Positions 19,641 to 31,987 of a stretch of 64,000 bases of DNA are shown here, piece by piece. The notes beneath the pieces were generated by a model. The model was given only the letters and a program-made list of their open reading frames with translations, was not told where the DNA came from and did no database searches. Numbering within the stretch: the first letter of the stretch is position 1; each line of letters opens with the position of its first letter. The position numbers and the translations under genes are program-made. This DNA is from Torymus aiolomorphi (taxonomy: Eukaryota; Arthropoda; Insecta; Hymenoptera; Torymidae). The stretch is from the NCBI GenBank assembly GCA_036365515.1, contig CM070873.1, forward strand, positions 75,170,529 through 75,234,528, read 5' to 3'.

Positions 19641-20410
19641 ATAAATTAGAGTGACATCTTCTCCAACTTTTATATTGTGGAGTAATGTCTTTTTCATGTT
19701 ATAGAGTAGCACCTTTTCGAACTTTTATGTTATAGAATGACACATTTTTTATGTCAGAGAGTGACGCCTTTTTATGTTATAGAGTAACACCTATTTTATG
19801 TTATAGCGTGACAACTTTTTATGTCATAGAGACAAAGAGTGTCATGTTTTTATATTTTTATGCTATAGAGTAACACCTTTTTTATGTTATAAAGTTACAC
19901 CTTTCTATTTCATAGAGTAACACCTTTTTTATGTTATAAAGTACCAAATTTTTTTGGTATAGAGTAACACCGTTGATTTTTTATGTGTCAGCGTAACACC
20001 TTTTCTTATTGTAGTGTAATATATTTCTTATGTTATAGTGTAACACCTCTTTTATGTCATAGAGTAACACCTTTCATGTTATAGTGTGACATTTTTCATA
20101 TTATAGACCTTTTATGGCATAGAGTAAAAGTTTTTTTGAACTTATATGTCGTAGAGTGACACCTTTTACGTCATAGATTTATACCTTTTATATCAGAGAG
20201 TAACACCTTTTGAACTTTTATCATATAGAGTGATACATTTTTTACTTTTTTGTTATAGAGAACCACATTTTTGAACTTTTATGATATAGAGTAACACATT
20301 TCTTACTTTCTTGTTATAGAGTAACACCTTTTTGAACTTATATGCTATAGAGTAACATCTTTTTATCCTATACAGTAACACGTCTTTTTATGTCATAGAG
20401 TAACACCTTT
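19641..20410 (+). repeat. Minisatellite array, forward, second block
   Basis: Same unit as 15092-16165 ('gttatagagtaacacctttt'), about 20 copies, ending at the short loop 20411-20440. Confidence 0.88.
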
Positions 20411-20440
20411 GAAGCCAAGTTGGGAAGAGCATCTTACTAA

Positions 20441-20712
20441 GAAAAAGGTGTTACTCTATGACATAAAGAAGGTGTTACTCTAAAACATAAAAAAGATCGC
20501 TCTATGACATCAAGAAAGTGTCACTCTATGACATAAAGAAGGTGTCACTCTATGACATAAAGCAGGTTGATACTATATGGCATAAAAAAGGTGTCACTCT
20601 ATGACATGAAGAAGTAGTTACTCTATGACATAAAAAAATGTGTTACTCTATGACATAAAGAAAGTGTAACTCTGTAACATAAAAAAGTTGTTAAACTATG
20701 ACATAAAGGTGC
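20441..20712 (-). repeat. Minisatellite array, reverse, second block
   Basis: Units 'ggtgttactctatgacataaag' run opposite to the block before it, forming another inverted pair around a loop of about 30 bp. Confidence 0.88.
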
Positions 20713-21400
20713 GTCTAATCTACGCAGCATTTGGTCCTGTCGGCGGCTAATCACCTTTATCTCGCGCACGCGGAGATTCCACGAGTGGTTACGCTCCTGT
20801 CTATTTTCTTGGACATATTTCTCTCACACCGTACTCTCTATCCATGCATGTAGGGGCATACGCAGCATTCCTGAAGGGATTGACGCGTCGCGGCTCTCGT
20901 GATTACCTACACACAAAAATACCTGTAAATACACGCGGCATAACAACTGAAGAGACATTCACGGTTAACAGACCAAAATTTACTTACAATTAGTTATAAC
21001 GTGAGAGAAAATTGTTTCACTAACGAATTTAGGCATTCTTTTTTTCACAATTTAATATCAAGGAGCGCGGGAGCGCTCCGAAGGCAAGTATAGAAGAAGC
21101 TTGAAGGAGCGACCCGTGCTACTTATACATTGAAATGGGTGTGTGAGAAATTCAATGCGCCTATATACGTATTAGATTTTTTTGAACTATATTAACATGT
21201 AGTCTTAATCGAAAGCCATTTCATTTCTCTACTCAAATCGAAAGGTTTCATTTAAAAAGATTGTCTCATTCAAAAGATTTAGAGATCTGAATATTTTTAT
21301 GTATTGTTTCCTTTCCGAATTTTTCTCCATATTCTTCCATGTGCAAAAACTATACACTTCTGTCCGATCGGTACATAATATAGCATTTTTATCCGACTGG
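20713..21400. other. No feature recognised
   Basis: Unique-looking mixed-composition DNA with no open frame of note, no family motif and no clear repeat structure. Confidence 0.5.
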
Positions 21401-21403
21401 CAA

Positions 21404-21629
<226 letters not shown>

Positions 21630-22099
21630 TTCGTATATGGTATCAACCTAACCTTGTTATTTTCATACAATATTTTCAATATACGCATTAGTCCGTATAT
21701 AATGTAATTAATGATTGGCTTATGGTGAGGGGCAACAAATGTTTCAGAGGAGCCATTTGTTCTGTGAATATACAGTACATGAAACCATGATATAAATTAC
21801 TATAATGGCTACTTTTTGAATCTGCAACCAACATTTTAATTTGCTAGCTGATGGTGATGCAGTAGTATGATTCTTAGATCTAGTACCCTTGCAAGTCTTT
21901 GATAAAATATTATGAAAAATAAATATGTGGATATCGAAATAATGAAACGAATTCCAGCTTTAGAATGTGCAATAGAAGGCTAAAGGTAAATTTTAGCACA
22001 AATTTAACAATATAATAATAATTTGTCAAAAAAACAAAAGCAAATGGATGCATAAGAGTGTTTTGTAAAAACACTTAGTATCAGGTGCTGTTACGCAAG
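21630..22099. other. No feature recognised
   Basis: AT-rich sequence without coding potential or clear repeat. Confidence 0.5.
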
Positions 22100-25000
22100 G
22101 GTAGTTAACTTGGTTAATTTTGAGCTTCGCATTCTGTAAAGGCTAGAGGATTAGGTGATTTCAGAGAAATAGAGGCGAAAGAGTAGTTTTTAAGAAACTT
22201 TGTACCGCCTGATGCTATGGAAATGGCTATTGACATGAGAACTCAACTGCTCAGCCAACTTTGAACTTCGAGTTTTATAAAAGCAAGAGGATCAGGTGAT
22301 ACAGAGATTTGAATTGTAATTCTGAGAACTTGTACTTTTTTCTTTTATTCCTTGCGATAGCTATAAAGAAAAAATATATTATTGTTATCTTTTTTAACAA
22401 CTTTAAATTCTCTGTTGAAATACTAATAAAAGTTTAATGTTTTTATCTAAACAATCTTACTCTCAACAATTGTTGTACTCTCTACAAAGAACTTGACTGA
22501 AAGCTTAAATGTTTTTTTGACACAATTATAATAAACACTTGTAAAAACTATTTTTAAAAGTATTCTCTATAATTCTTATAAAAACATTTTCTATTTCTCA
22601 CAAAACTGATTTTTGCTATTAGCAGTAATTATTCTCATTTTTAAATTATCTCTTTATCTCTTTACAATATTTGTTCATATGTATTTGCTATGAAAATGTT
22701 TTCTTTTTCTTACAAAAATCATTTTTCTTATCTGTCGTATTACTCATTAAACTAAAGTTGAGTACTTTCAATAACAGAATCATTTCTGTAAGTTATTCAT
22801 TATTCTATTTTCTCTACAAAACATCTCCAAAAATGGTCCATTACTACATCTTTTAAAAAATCCATTAATAAATTATTTTACAAAACTTCTACAATCCTTT
22901 ACAAACGTTTGCATGCAACGAGAAATTCTTTTCCAAAACCTTTACAATCACTTTACAAAAACTTTTACAAACGATAAGAATTTTTTAGGAAACCATAAGA
23001 ATTATTTTACGAAATCTATACAATATCCCAAAAAATTATTTAAGTTTTATTTTATGAAAAGGAATTCTACAAATAAATAATAAATTTTTACTTTCTAAAG
23101 TCGAAATAAATTTCTTTCATGTGGATACTGAAAGTCAAACCCAAAGAAGTTGTGAAATCCATTAAAGTGTAATTTTGTACTTAACAAACATTATTTATAA
23201 TGTACTTTTACTCGTAAAAAGTTGTGTAATCTCTCTAAAAAATTTTTTTACAATAGTAAAAAAATTATAGGCAAGAATAAGTTTGGTTACTATTCTACAT
23301 AGTTTTGTACATAACAAACATTATTTCTAAACTCTCCCACCTTCTCTTTCTTCCCCCTCTCTCTCTCCCTCTGTATCAAAAACTTTAATGAGAGCTTAAA
23401 TATTTTTTCTAACAATCAACACGTTCTTTAAAAAACTAATTTTTTAAATATATTCTAACAACACAATTTGTCTATAGTCCTTTTATTTATTCTGATCTCA
23501 TCTATTCAATAAGCACTCTCTACAAATGGTAATAATTTTATAATAATAATTATAATATAAATAATAAAATATAATTATTATAAATAATAATAATATGGTT
23601 AATAAAACTTTCGTTAATTTTAGACGAAAGTATAAAATAAGGCAAGAATAGAAGTTTTTTCTGTATAATCTATAAAATAATATTTATGATTTTTTAAAAG
23701 AAGTCAAATAAATAAAAAATAAATAAAAATAAATAAAAGTCTTTTACTTCTTTGAGTCAATGTATGCTCAACAAATTATATGTAAGTACATTCAAATTGT
23801 TCACTGCAAATCAAACAAACGAATGTTGTGAAATCAATTATCGATAGTCAAGTAATGCAAACCATTCTCCGAAAAACTGTATGACTATGTTCTCAGAAAT
23901 GTATTCAAATTTCTTCATTATTCTATAAAAACTAAACACAAGAAAGTACTGAAATCAATTAATTATAGTGAAGTACCGGCCATAAAAACTTTTCGTACCT
24001 CGCGTGTTAAATTACATTTTACGCCCACGTTGTAACTTCAAAATTATTCAGCCAGCGGGCACAAAGTACTACATAACTCCCAAGAGGCCCAATAGCTCAC
24101 ACACTCCTACAAAACTTTATAGTACCTACGTACTTTCCGCCCGTGTGGGCAAAAATTATTTTAATTATATAACTATAATGCCTTCTTTTTATTTCTAAAA
24201 TTCATAAGAATTTCTTCAGGTATTTACGAAAAGTCAAAGTCTATATAAAAAAATTACATAGTTAGCAATACATCACTATATTTCATTATTCCTCCTCCAT
24301 TTTGAACTTTCTATAATATTACGCATCTTGGAAGGACAAGACAAGTCTAGTGCTACTCTAGCAGGAGTGGTTCTCCGATCTCCCGTACATACTTGGCGGG
24401 CCCGACGGTTTGTAGTTACGTGGGGTACTTAAATGTAGAATTCTAAATTTTTGCATAAATGTATTAACAATTATTTATACCTATAAGTCCACCATAAATA
24501 ATTACATTGGCTCTAATTTTTAATTGATGCCGATAAGTACAACATATCCGTACATGTGCAGAATCATGATTTATATTTCAGTATTAAACATATTTTTCCT
24601 TGTGTCAGTGCTTTATAAATGAGAATAAAATAAAAAATTCATATACATTTATAGCCTGATCAAAAGTCCTTTACATTTTACTAACCGTTTTATAAGCAAC
24701 ATATGCTATATCCTCTTCCCCCGTGTAAATATCATATAAGATCTCATATGAGAATTTCAGACAGCGCATATCTTGTATGAGATCTTATATGTGATGTGAT
24801 ATGCAATTTTACATATTATGGGATCTCATATAAAATCTCATATGATATTTTTACGCGGGCGTGTACTTTCTATTTAAAAACAGAGTGATAGATTCATAGA
24901 TCAGTAGTTCATATGTAGAAGCAACACATTTATACATTTTATCTGATCTTTAAACATATGATTATCTATATGAAAATGACCATGCCTTACACCTTGAACT

Positions 25001-28000
25001 GCAAACCGTCGGGCCCGCTAGGTATGTACGGGAGATCGGAGGACCACCCCTGCTAGAGTAGCTCTAGACTTCTCTTATCCTTTCAAGATGCTTAATTTTA
25101 TAGAAAGTTCAAAATGGAGGAGGAATAATGAAATATAGTGATGTATTGGTAACTATATAATTTCTTTATATAGGCTTTGACTTTTCGTAAATACCTGAAA
25201 AAATTCTTATGATTTTTAGAAATAAAAAGAAGGCATTATAGTTATATAATTAAAATAATTTTTCTTACTCGCCCACCCGAAAGTACGTACTTCCGGCCCG
25301 CATCTCCGGGCCGAAAGAGAAACTTTCGCATCCTATTTTAGACCAACCGCGCGCTCTGATTGGCTGCCGAAATTTCCTGACCCGCGGCGTTTGAGCGCCC
25401 GCGCGCATGTCCGAGGAAAGATGTTTGTGCGGTGTGAAGGTTAAACATGTACGAAATAAACAGAGGAAAGTCCACGGGTGACGAGAAAAAAGAGTTAGTT
25501 GAAATAAAAAGTGGTGTTGTTTGATCGTGGTCATTGTTTTTTCCTCTTGTTTCCTACACGTACTTTCGAGTCGTGTAGAAACAATTAAGTAACCGTACGT
25601 ACGGGAGCGTCCGAGGAAAATATGTTTGTGTGGTGTGAAGGTTAGACACGTACGAAATAGACAGAGGAAAGTGTACGTGTGACAAGAAAAAAGAGTTAGT
25701 TGAAATAAAAAATGGTGTTGTCTTTTTTTAATGAATGTGTTTCTGATGCCCGCCCCGACCAGCAAAACCGCGGCTTCGCCTCGGCCTTGCAAATGTCGGG
25801 CGGGCATCAAACCATCTCTGTAACAGCGAAAGTAGCAGACGGCCAAAAAACCAGCTCTCCACGCCGAGCCAAAAGAAAGAACAGTCGATAATATCGACCG
25901 AGCTACCCAAAGCGGCCGACAGAGGCAGTACTATCGAGCGGGCCGAAAGAAAAACTAACACTCAAACACAGCTAGCAGACGACAACGCAATTTTATCAAT
26001 TATTTAACAATTACAGAACGTACTTTCGGCCGGGGAGTAAGAAAAATAGTATACAATACTTGGACCGGAAATTGGATTTCCGGGACGTGCGTGGTATGAC
26101 GCCCGAGGCGAAGCCGAGTGCCCACGTATCGTAATGTACTATTTGCCCACACGGGCGTAAGTACGTAGGTACTATAAAGTTTTATAAGAGTGTGTGAGCT
26201 ATTGGGCCTCTTTGGCGTTATGTAGTACTTTATGCTCGCTGACTGAATGATTTTGAAGTTACAACGTGGGCGTAAAATGTAATTTTACACGCGAGATTCG
26301 AAAAGTTCTTATGGCCGGTATTTGACTATAATTAATTGATTTCAGTACTTTCTTGTGTATAATTTGTATAGAAGAATGAAGAAATTTGAATACATTTCTG
26401 AGAACATAGTCATACAGTTTTTCGGAGAATGGTTTGCATTGCTTGACTATCGATAATTGATTTCACAACATTCGTTTGTTTGATTTGCAGTAAATAATTT
26501 GAATGTACTTACATATAATTTGTTGAGCATACATTGACTCAAAGAAGTAAAAGACTTTTTTACTATAGTATTTATTTGCCTTCTTTTAAAAAATCATAAA
26601 TATTATTTTATAGATTATACAGAAAAAACTTCTATACTTGCTTTATTTTATACTTTCGCAGAAAGTTTTATGAACAATATTATTATTTGTACAGTCATGA
26701 AAAAAATTATTGCCATTTGTCGAGAGTGCTTATTGAATAGATGAGATCAGAATAAATAAAATGGCTATAGACAAATTGTGTTGTTAGAATATATTTAAAA
26801 AATTAGTTTTTTAAAGAACGTGTTGATCGTTTTGAAAAAATATTTAAGCTCGCATTAAAGTTTTTGGTACAGCGGGAGAGAGGGAGAGAGAGGGAGAAGA
26901 AAGAGAGGGTGAGAGAGTTTAGTAAATAATGTTTGTTAAGTATAAAACTATGTAGAATAGTAACCAAACGTATTCTTGCCTATAAGTTTTTACTTTTGTA
27001 AAACAATTTTTTAAAGAGATTTCACAACTTTTTAAGAGTAAAAATACATTATAAATAATGTTTGTTATATATGAAATTACACTTTAATTGATTTCACAAC
27101 TTTTTTGGGTTTGAGTTACAGTATCCGCCTCAAAGAAATTTATTTCGACTTTAGGAAGCAAAAATTTATTATTTATTCGTAGAATTCCTTTTCATAAAAT
27201 AAAACGTAAATAATTATTTAGGATATTGTGTAGGTTTCAGAAAATAAATCTTTTGGTTTCCGAAAAAATTCTTATCGTTTGTAAAACTTTTTGTAAAGTG
27301 ATTGTACAGGTTTTGAAAAAGAATTTCTCGTTTTTTGCAAAAGTTTGTAAAGGATTGTAGAAGTTTTGTAAAATAATTTATTAATGGATTTTTTTAAAGA
27401 TGTAGTGATGGACCATTTTTGGAGATATTTTGTAGAGAAAATATAATAATGAATAATTTACAGAAATTATTCTGTTATTGAAAGTACTCAACTTTAATTT
27501 AATGAGTAATACTACTGATAAGAAAAATGATTTTTGTAAGAAAAAGAAAACATTTTCATAGCAAATACGTACAAACAAATATTGTAAAGAGATAAAGAGA
27601 TAATTTAAAAATGAGAATAATTATTGCTAATAGCACGAATCAGTTTTGTGAGAAATAGAAAATGTTTTTATAAGAATAATAGAAAATACTTTTAATAATA
27701 GTTTTTATAAGTGTTTATTATAATTGTTTCAAAAATACATTTAAGCTTTCAGTCAAGTTCTTTGTAGACAGTACGACAGTTGTTGAGCGTAAGATTGGAT
27801 AAAAACATTAAACTTTTATTAGTATTTCAACAGAGAATTTAAAGTTTTTAAAAAAGATAACAATAAGATATTTTTTCTTTATAGCTATCGCAAGGAATAA
27901 AAGAAAAAAGTAGAAGTTCTTAGAATTACAATTCAAATCTCTGTATCACCTGATTCTCTTGCTTTTATAAAACTCGAAGCTCAAAGTTGGCTGAGAAGTT

Positions 28001-28140
28001 GAGTTCTCATGTTAACTGCCATTTCCATAGCAGCAGGCGGTATAAAGTTTTTTAAAAACTACGCTTTCGCATCTATTTCTCTGAAATCACCTAATCCTCT
28101 AGCCTTTACAAAAAGCGAAACTCAAAGTTTACTAACTTAC
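22100..28140. mobile_element. 6-kb inverted-repeat (fold-back) element, copy 1
   Basis: The left arm (about 22100-24415) and right arm (about 25002-28140) are reverse complements over more than 2 kb. Outer matching blocks are 'gtaaaggctagaggattagg' and its inverse near 28100. Inner blocks are 'ggcgggcccgacggtttg' at 24397 and its inverse near 25005. The loop is about 590 bp. Small open frames near 22671 (plus) and 27578 (minus) are the same AT-rich sequence in the two arms and are not genes. The right arm is longer because of an insertion at 25259-26047. No transposase is seen, so the element is non-autonomous or of a structural class I cannot name. A second, rearranged copy is at 35460-38640. 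Confidence 0.8.
25259..26047. mobile_element. MITE-like insertion in the right arm, GC-rich, with internal duplication
   Basis: The left arm has no equivalent of this block. Its ends are imperfect inverted repeats ('tttttcttactcgccca..cgaaagtacgt' and 'acgtactttcggccggggagtaagaaaaa'). Inside, a unit of about 100 bp with 'gtgtgaaggtta.acatgtacgaaata' and 'aaagagttagttgaaataaaaa' occurs twice (about 25425-25530 and 25620-25725). The 193-codon minus frame (25846-25265) spans these repeats and shows no protein family, so I treat it as non-coding. Confidence 0.6.
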
Positions 28141-28165
28141 AGCTATTCAAACTCATGACAATCGT

Positions 28166-28183
28166 GTCCCTGTTCAGGTGCCA
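28166..28183 (-). other. Primer binding site of a truncated LTR retrotransposon (tRNA-Lys type)
   Basis: On the minus strand 'tggcacctgaacagggac' is one mismatch from the well-known tRNA-Lys primer site and directly follows a sequence ending '..gttacaaca', as a 5' LTR should. Only about 20 bp of interior remain before the inverted-repeat element begins. Confidence 0.65.
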
Positions 28184-28700
28184 TGTTGTAACATGACATC
28201 TTTATTTCGGTCGTCTCGTGTGTTCGTCCCTGATATCGTGTTGGTTTTATCGGGATGACGTCTTGCTTCGAACAGTCGGGATGAGTCCACGGGCTTAGCC
28301 GTCGGCCATTAGTGCACAATACACTTCGCGGTTCAGGCGCTACCAAGTTGATATTAGTAATTTGGGAATATTATTTTTATAAGGATGAGGCCCGCTCGCT
28401 ACACGCCTTAGGTTATGCACCGGCGGGGCTGTGCCTAGCAGAAGGATAGAGGAGTATTGTCTCTATCGTTGTCGTTGCTTGCGCGCGGACGTAGATAATT
28501 AAGACGTCTATTCAGGAAAGCTGCTAGAACGAGAGTGCCACTGCCAAGCTCGCACTGTACATCGGTAGCGCGATCGAAAACGGGAAGTAAGTGAGTCAAG
28601 GAGAGGGAAGCGCTAGTTGAAAAGACTTAGTGTATGTAACGCGCAGAGAGACCGCGTGCCGTTCCCCTGCTCGCGCTCTCATGCCTAGTAGTGGGAAATA
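28184..28700 (-). mobile_element. 5' LTR remnant (minus strand)
   Basis: Ends in CA next to the primer site. In minus orientation it shows a TATA-like 'ttataaaaat' (28373-28382) followed about 175 bp later by AATAAA (28201-28206), the usual order of U3, R and U5. The outer end is not defined because no second copy is present, so the limit at 28700 is approximate. The element's interior is missing. Confidence 0.5.
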
Positions 28701-29052
28701 CTAATCGCTCTATCTCCTTCTCTCTCTCGGTGATACTTTGCTTTCACCGTGCTCATGCGCATCATGTATTGCCCCTTACGTGTTAGATGCGCGGACTGGA
28801 CTGTTACAAAACACATGTACATATAAATACATTTGTTCCATACTTTGGGGACAAAAGCTTTTACGAATACAGGAGTTCGGAGACAACACAATAGTTTGGG
28901 GACTGTCCCCAATATACGACTTATCTATACAGTATTTTGGGAACAAATCTAGAGCCAATAACCTGAGGATCCTTACTTCTTTAGTCATACTAGAATAGAC
29001 GTACTCTGAGCTGAAGGTGTTGCTGTCCCCATAATAACATATATACTCATTT
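28701..29052. other. No gene; flank of the mariner fold-back
   Basis: Contains a short 'ttgggga.aa' repeat ('tttggggacaaaagc', 'gtttggggactgtcc', 'ttttgggaacaaat') between 28840 and 28950. No coding region or RNA gene recognised. Confidence 0.4.
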
Positions 29053-29077
29053 ATATATATATATATATATATATATA
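29053..29077. repeat. (TA)n microsatellite, left flank of the mariner fold-back
   Basis: Pure TA run abutting the terminus 'cacggtgaccc'. It fits TA-target insertion of a Tc1/mariner element. Confidence 0.9.
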
Positions 29078-29714
29078 CACGGTGACCCATTTTAATCGCT
29101 ACACCCGGATTTTTCGGATCCTAAGACAGATAGGAAAAAATGATTCAGACAAAAGTTGTAGGGGACGAAGGGGGCCAAACGATGGTCCTAACAGCTTTGA
29201 CCTTGAACTTGACCTTCAAGGTTATTCCAAGGTCAAGTGGTTTTTTTTAATAGGAACACCTATTTTTGACCCCGGATTCGGAAAGAGCGGCAAATTTTAC
29301 GTTCAAAATCATATTGAGACATTTTTTTTCAAGGTCATTTCAAGGTCATTTCAAGGCAAAATGAAGGCCGAACTCCGAAAAATCCATTTTAAGTCGTTTT
29401 TTCCATGAGTCACAGGCTTAAGTGGTTCAAACTGATCGTAGGTTTAATAGGGAAACCCACACACCCAAAACTTTCACATCCTAGTAAACAAATATCAAAC
29501 TTGCACATCCGAACCCCATGCTCTTCATAGCCTCACATGCTAAACTGTTACACCAGATATCCCCCAGTCCCACACATCTCTACCCCATGTCTGATGTTTG
29601 TTTAACGGAAACTTCAAGATCATTAAAGCTTCTGTTGTAAATGTGTCAACCTTACGTTTAGCGCTACCCAGAAACAACGACGTGGACGTAGTAAGGATTG
29701 CTTCCTTTGGGGTG

Positions 29715-30040
29715 CTTGATTAAAGTGAGTCCCCTTGCCTCTCACTGTTCAGGGTGCTTGATTTAAGTGAGTCCCTTCGCCTCTCACTGATCGGGGTGCT
29801 TGATTAAAGTGAGTCCCCTTCCCTCTCACTGTTCAGGGTGCTTGATTTAAGTGAGTCCCTTCGCCTCTCACTGATCGGGGTGCTTGATTAAAGTGAGTCC
29901 CCTTGCCTCTCACTGTTCAGGGTGCTTGATTTAAGTGAGTCCCTTCGCCTCTCACTGATCGGGGTGCTTGATTAAAGTGAGTCCCCTTGCCTCTCACTGT
30001 TCAGGGTGCTTGATTTAAGTGAGTCCCTTCGCCTCTCACT
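29715..30040 (-). repeat. 42-bp minisatellite, left arm (about 8 copies)
   Basis: Units alternate between 'gcttgatttaagtgagtccc' and 'gcttgattaaagtgagtccc' types, giving an 84-bp higher-order period. It lies just 3' of the transposase frame. Confidence 0.9.
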
Positions 30041-30051
30041 TATGTGTTTAT

Positions 30052-31115
30052 CTAACCTCGAAGAAAATGTTCGAAATTACGACCATTTGCTTCCAGGCAC
30101 ATAGTCAAACGCCTTTGGAAGTGGCGAACGGTGTTTAGCAAAGTTTGCCTTGGAATGGCAGCGCATGCTCGACGAATTCTGTCCATCATGTCTACTCTTG
30201 TGATGGGCCTTTCCTCAAAAACGGCATTTTTTAAATACCCCCATAAGTAAAAATCTGGTGATGTAAGATCTGGTGAGCAAGCAGGCCATTCAACCGGACC
30301 ACCTCGACCAATCCATCTGTTACCATACTGCTCATTCAAAAAAGTCCTGACAATTCGAGCGAAATGTGGTGTTGCGCCGTCCTGCTGGAGCCACATTCTT
30401 CGTCGCGTTTCTAAGTCAACATCTTCTATCAATACAGGTAGTTCATCTCTTATTAGCGTTAAGTACGTGTGTTGATTAACATTTTCTTCGAAAAAATATG
30501 GGCCAATCACACATCCATTAATAATCCCACACCATACCATAATACTCCATCGTCTTTGATGGTTTACAGTTCTGACCCAATGAGGATTAACATCAGACCA
30601 GTAATGACAATTATGTTTATTCAATTCCCCATCACTTTGAAATTTTGCCTCATCAGAAAAAGAACAAAATTAAAAAAGTCTGGATCATTTTATATCATTT
30701 GTAAAGCCCATTGGCAAAACACGATACGCTGTTGAAAATGAGCAAACTGTAGCTCTTGGACCAGAGTAATATGATACGCATGATATCTAAGCACCTTCAT
30801 AATTCTTAAAAATGTACTTTTTGGAAGACCGATTTCCCTTTCGATTCGACGAGCGCTTATCTGTGGGTCAAGATGAATTATTGCCAGAATAGTCACAACC
30901 CGATTATCATTTTCATCATATTGATGGCGCCTACGTTGACGAACCATGTGTCCACCACGAGCTCTTTGAGTTAAACGTCTGATAGCCATAGCGTCAGGGT
31001 GTCGTCTGTCTGGATAGCGTTCAGCATAAATTCTTGCCGCAGCACGATAATTACTTCGGCTTTCTCCTAAAGCCAACATCATGTCAACGATCTCGTTGGG
31101 CGGATAGTCAGCCAT
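30052..31115 (-). pseudogene. Mariner transposase (DUF4817-type, DD41D spacing), left arm
   Basis: The N-terminal frame (31115-30690, 141 aa) begins 'MADYPPNEIVDMMLALGES' and is the DUF4817-type helix-turn-helix DNA-binding region. The C-terminal frame (30624-30052, 190 aa) is the catalytic part: 'QQDGATPHFARIVRTF' holds the second aspartate and 'CSPDLTSPDFYLWGYLK' the third, with 41 residues between them by my count (DD41D). The first aspartate would be in a 'SDEAKF' motif at the junction, where the gene is broken: a TAA at 30690-30692, then a T-tract one base short near 30655-30660. The transposase would bind the terminal repeats and cut and paste at TA. Homologous to the copy at 31988-33051; their lesions differ. 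Confidence 0.9.
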
Positions 31116-31525
31116 TTCAGAGCCAGCTATTAATTACTATTAAATTTGAATAGTGAAATGGTATAAAAAATATTAATAATTATAATATTTGCCCGTATAC
31201 GGTCGCGACCAAAAAAGAAAAATGTTCCTAAATTATGGTAACTTTATCTGACTAAGTGTATTTGCCAAAAGTACTCCGATTGTCACACTTTTGTAATTGT
31301 AAGTTTTATAATAAAGTAATAATCATTAAATTATTTCAAATTTGAACTGCACATAATACTAAAACTTGCTTTTATTTTAAATATTGTGAATTATTGCCGT
31401 TCAAACTTGAGAAATACTAATATTGATAATGTAATCATTAAAGGCACATTTACAAATAATTTCTGATTCGTCAAGATTGTTGTACAAAAAGAAATGTTGT
31501 ATCTTTATTCTTTTGAAAGTTATGA

Positions 31526-31576
31526 GTAAATTAAAGATATGAGCTGTAAAAAAATGTCATTGTTTAAAAAGAAAAG
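31526..31576. other. 51-bp centre of the mariner palindrome
   Basis: Unpaired spacer between the two arms. It contains a T/A-rich sequence with no match to the mariner terminus. Confidence 0.8.
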
Positions 31577-31987
31577 TCATAACTTTCAAAAGAATAAAGA
31601 TACAACATTTCTTTTTTGTACAAAAATCTTGACGGAACAGAAATTATTTGTAAATGTGCCTTTAATGATTACATTATCAATATTAGTATTTTTCAAGTTT
31701 GAACGGCAATAATTCACAATATTTAAAATAAAAGCAAGTTTTAGTATTATATGCAGTTCAAATTTGAAATAATTTAATGATTATTACTTTATTATAAAAC
31801 TTACAATTACAAAAGTGTGACAATCGGAGTACTTTTGGCAAATACACTTAGTCAGATAAAGTTACCATAATTTAGGAACATTTTTCTTTTTTGGTCGCGA
31901 CCGTATACGGGCAAATATTATAATTATTAATATTTTTTATACCATTTCACTATTCAAATTTAATAGTAATTAATAGCTGGCTCTGAA

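Noticed and set aside
15092..20712. CRISPR array
   Set aside because: Repeats are diverged, of variable length, lack unique spacers and occur in both orientations in a eukaryotic context.
25265..25846. 193-codon minus-strand frame
   Set aside because: It spans a duplicated block of the MITE-like insertion and has no family motif; the repeated peptide reflects DNA duplication.
22671..27578. Two similar small proteins at 22671-22856 (plus) and 27578-27381 (minus)
   Set aside because: They are the same AT-rich arm sequence in inverted copies; both are low-complexity and lack any motif.
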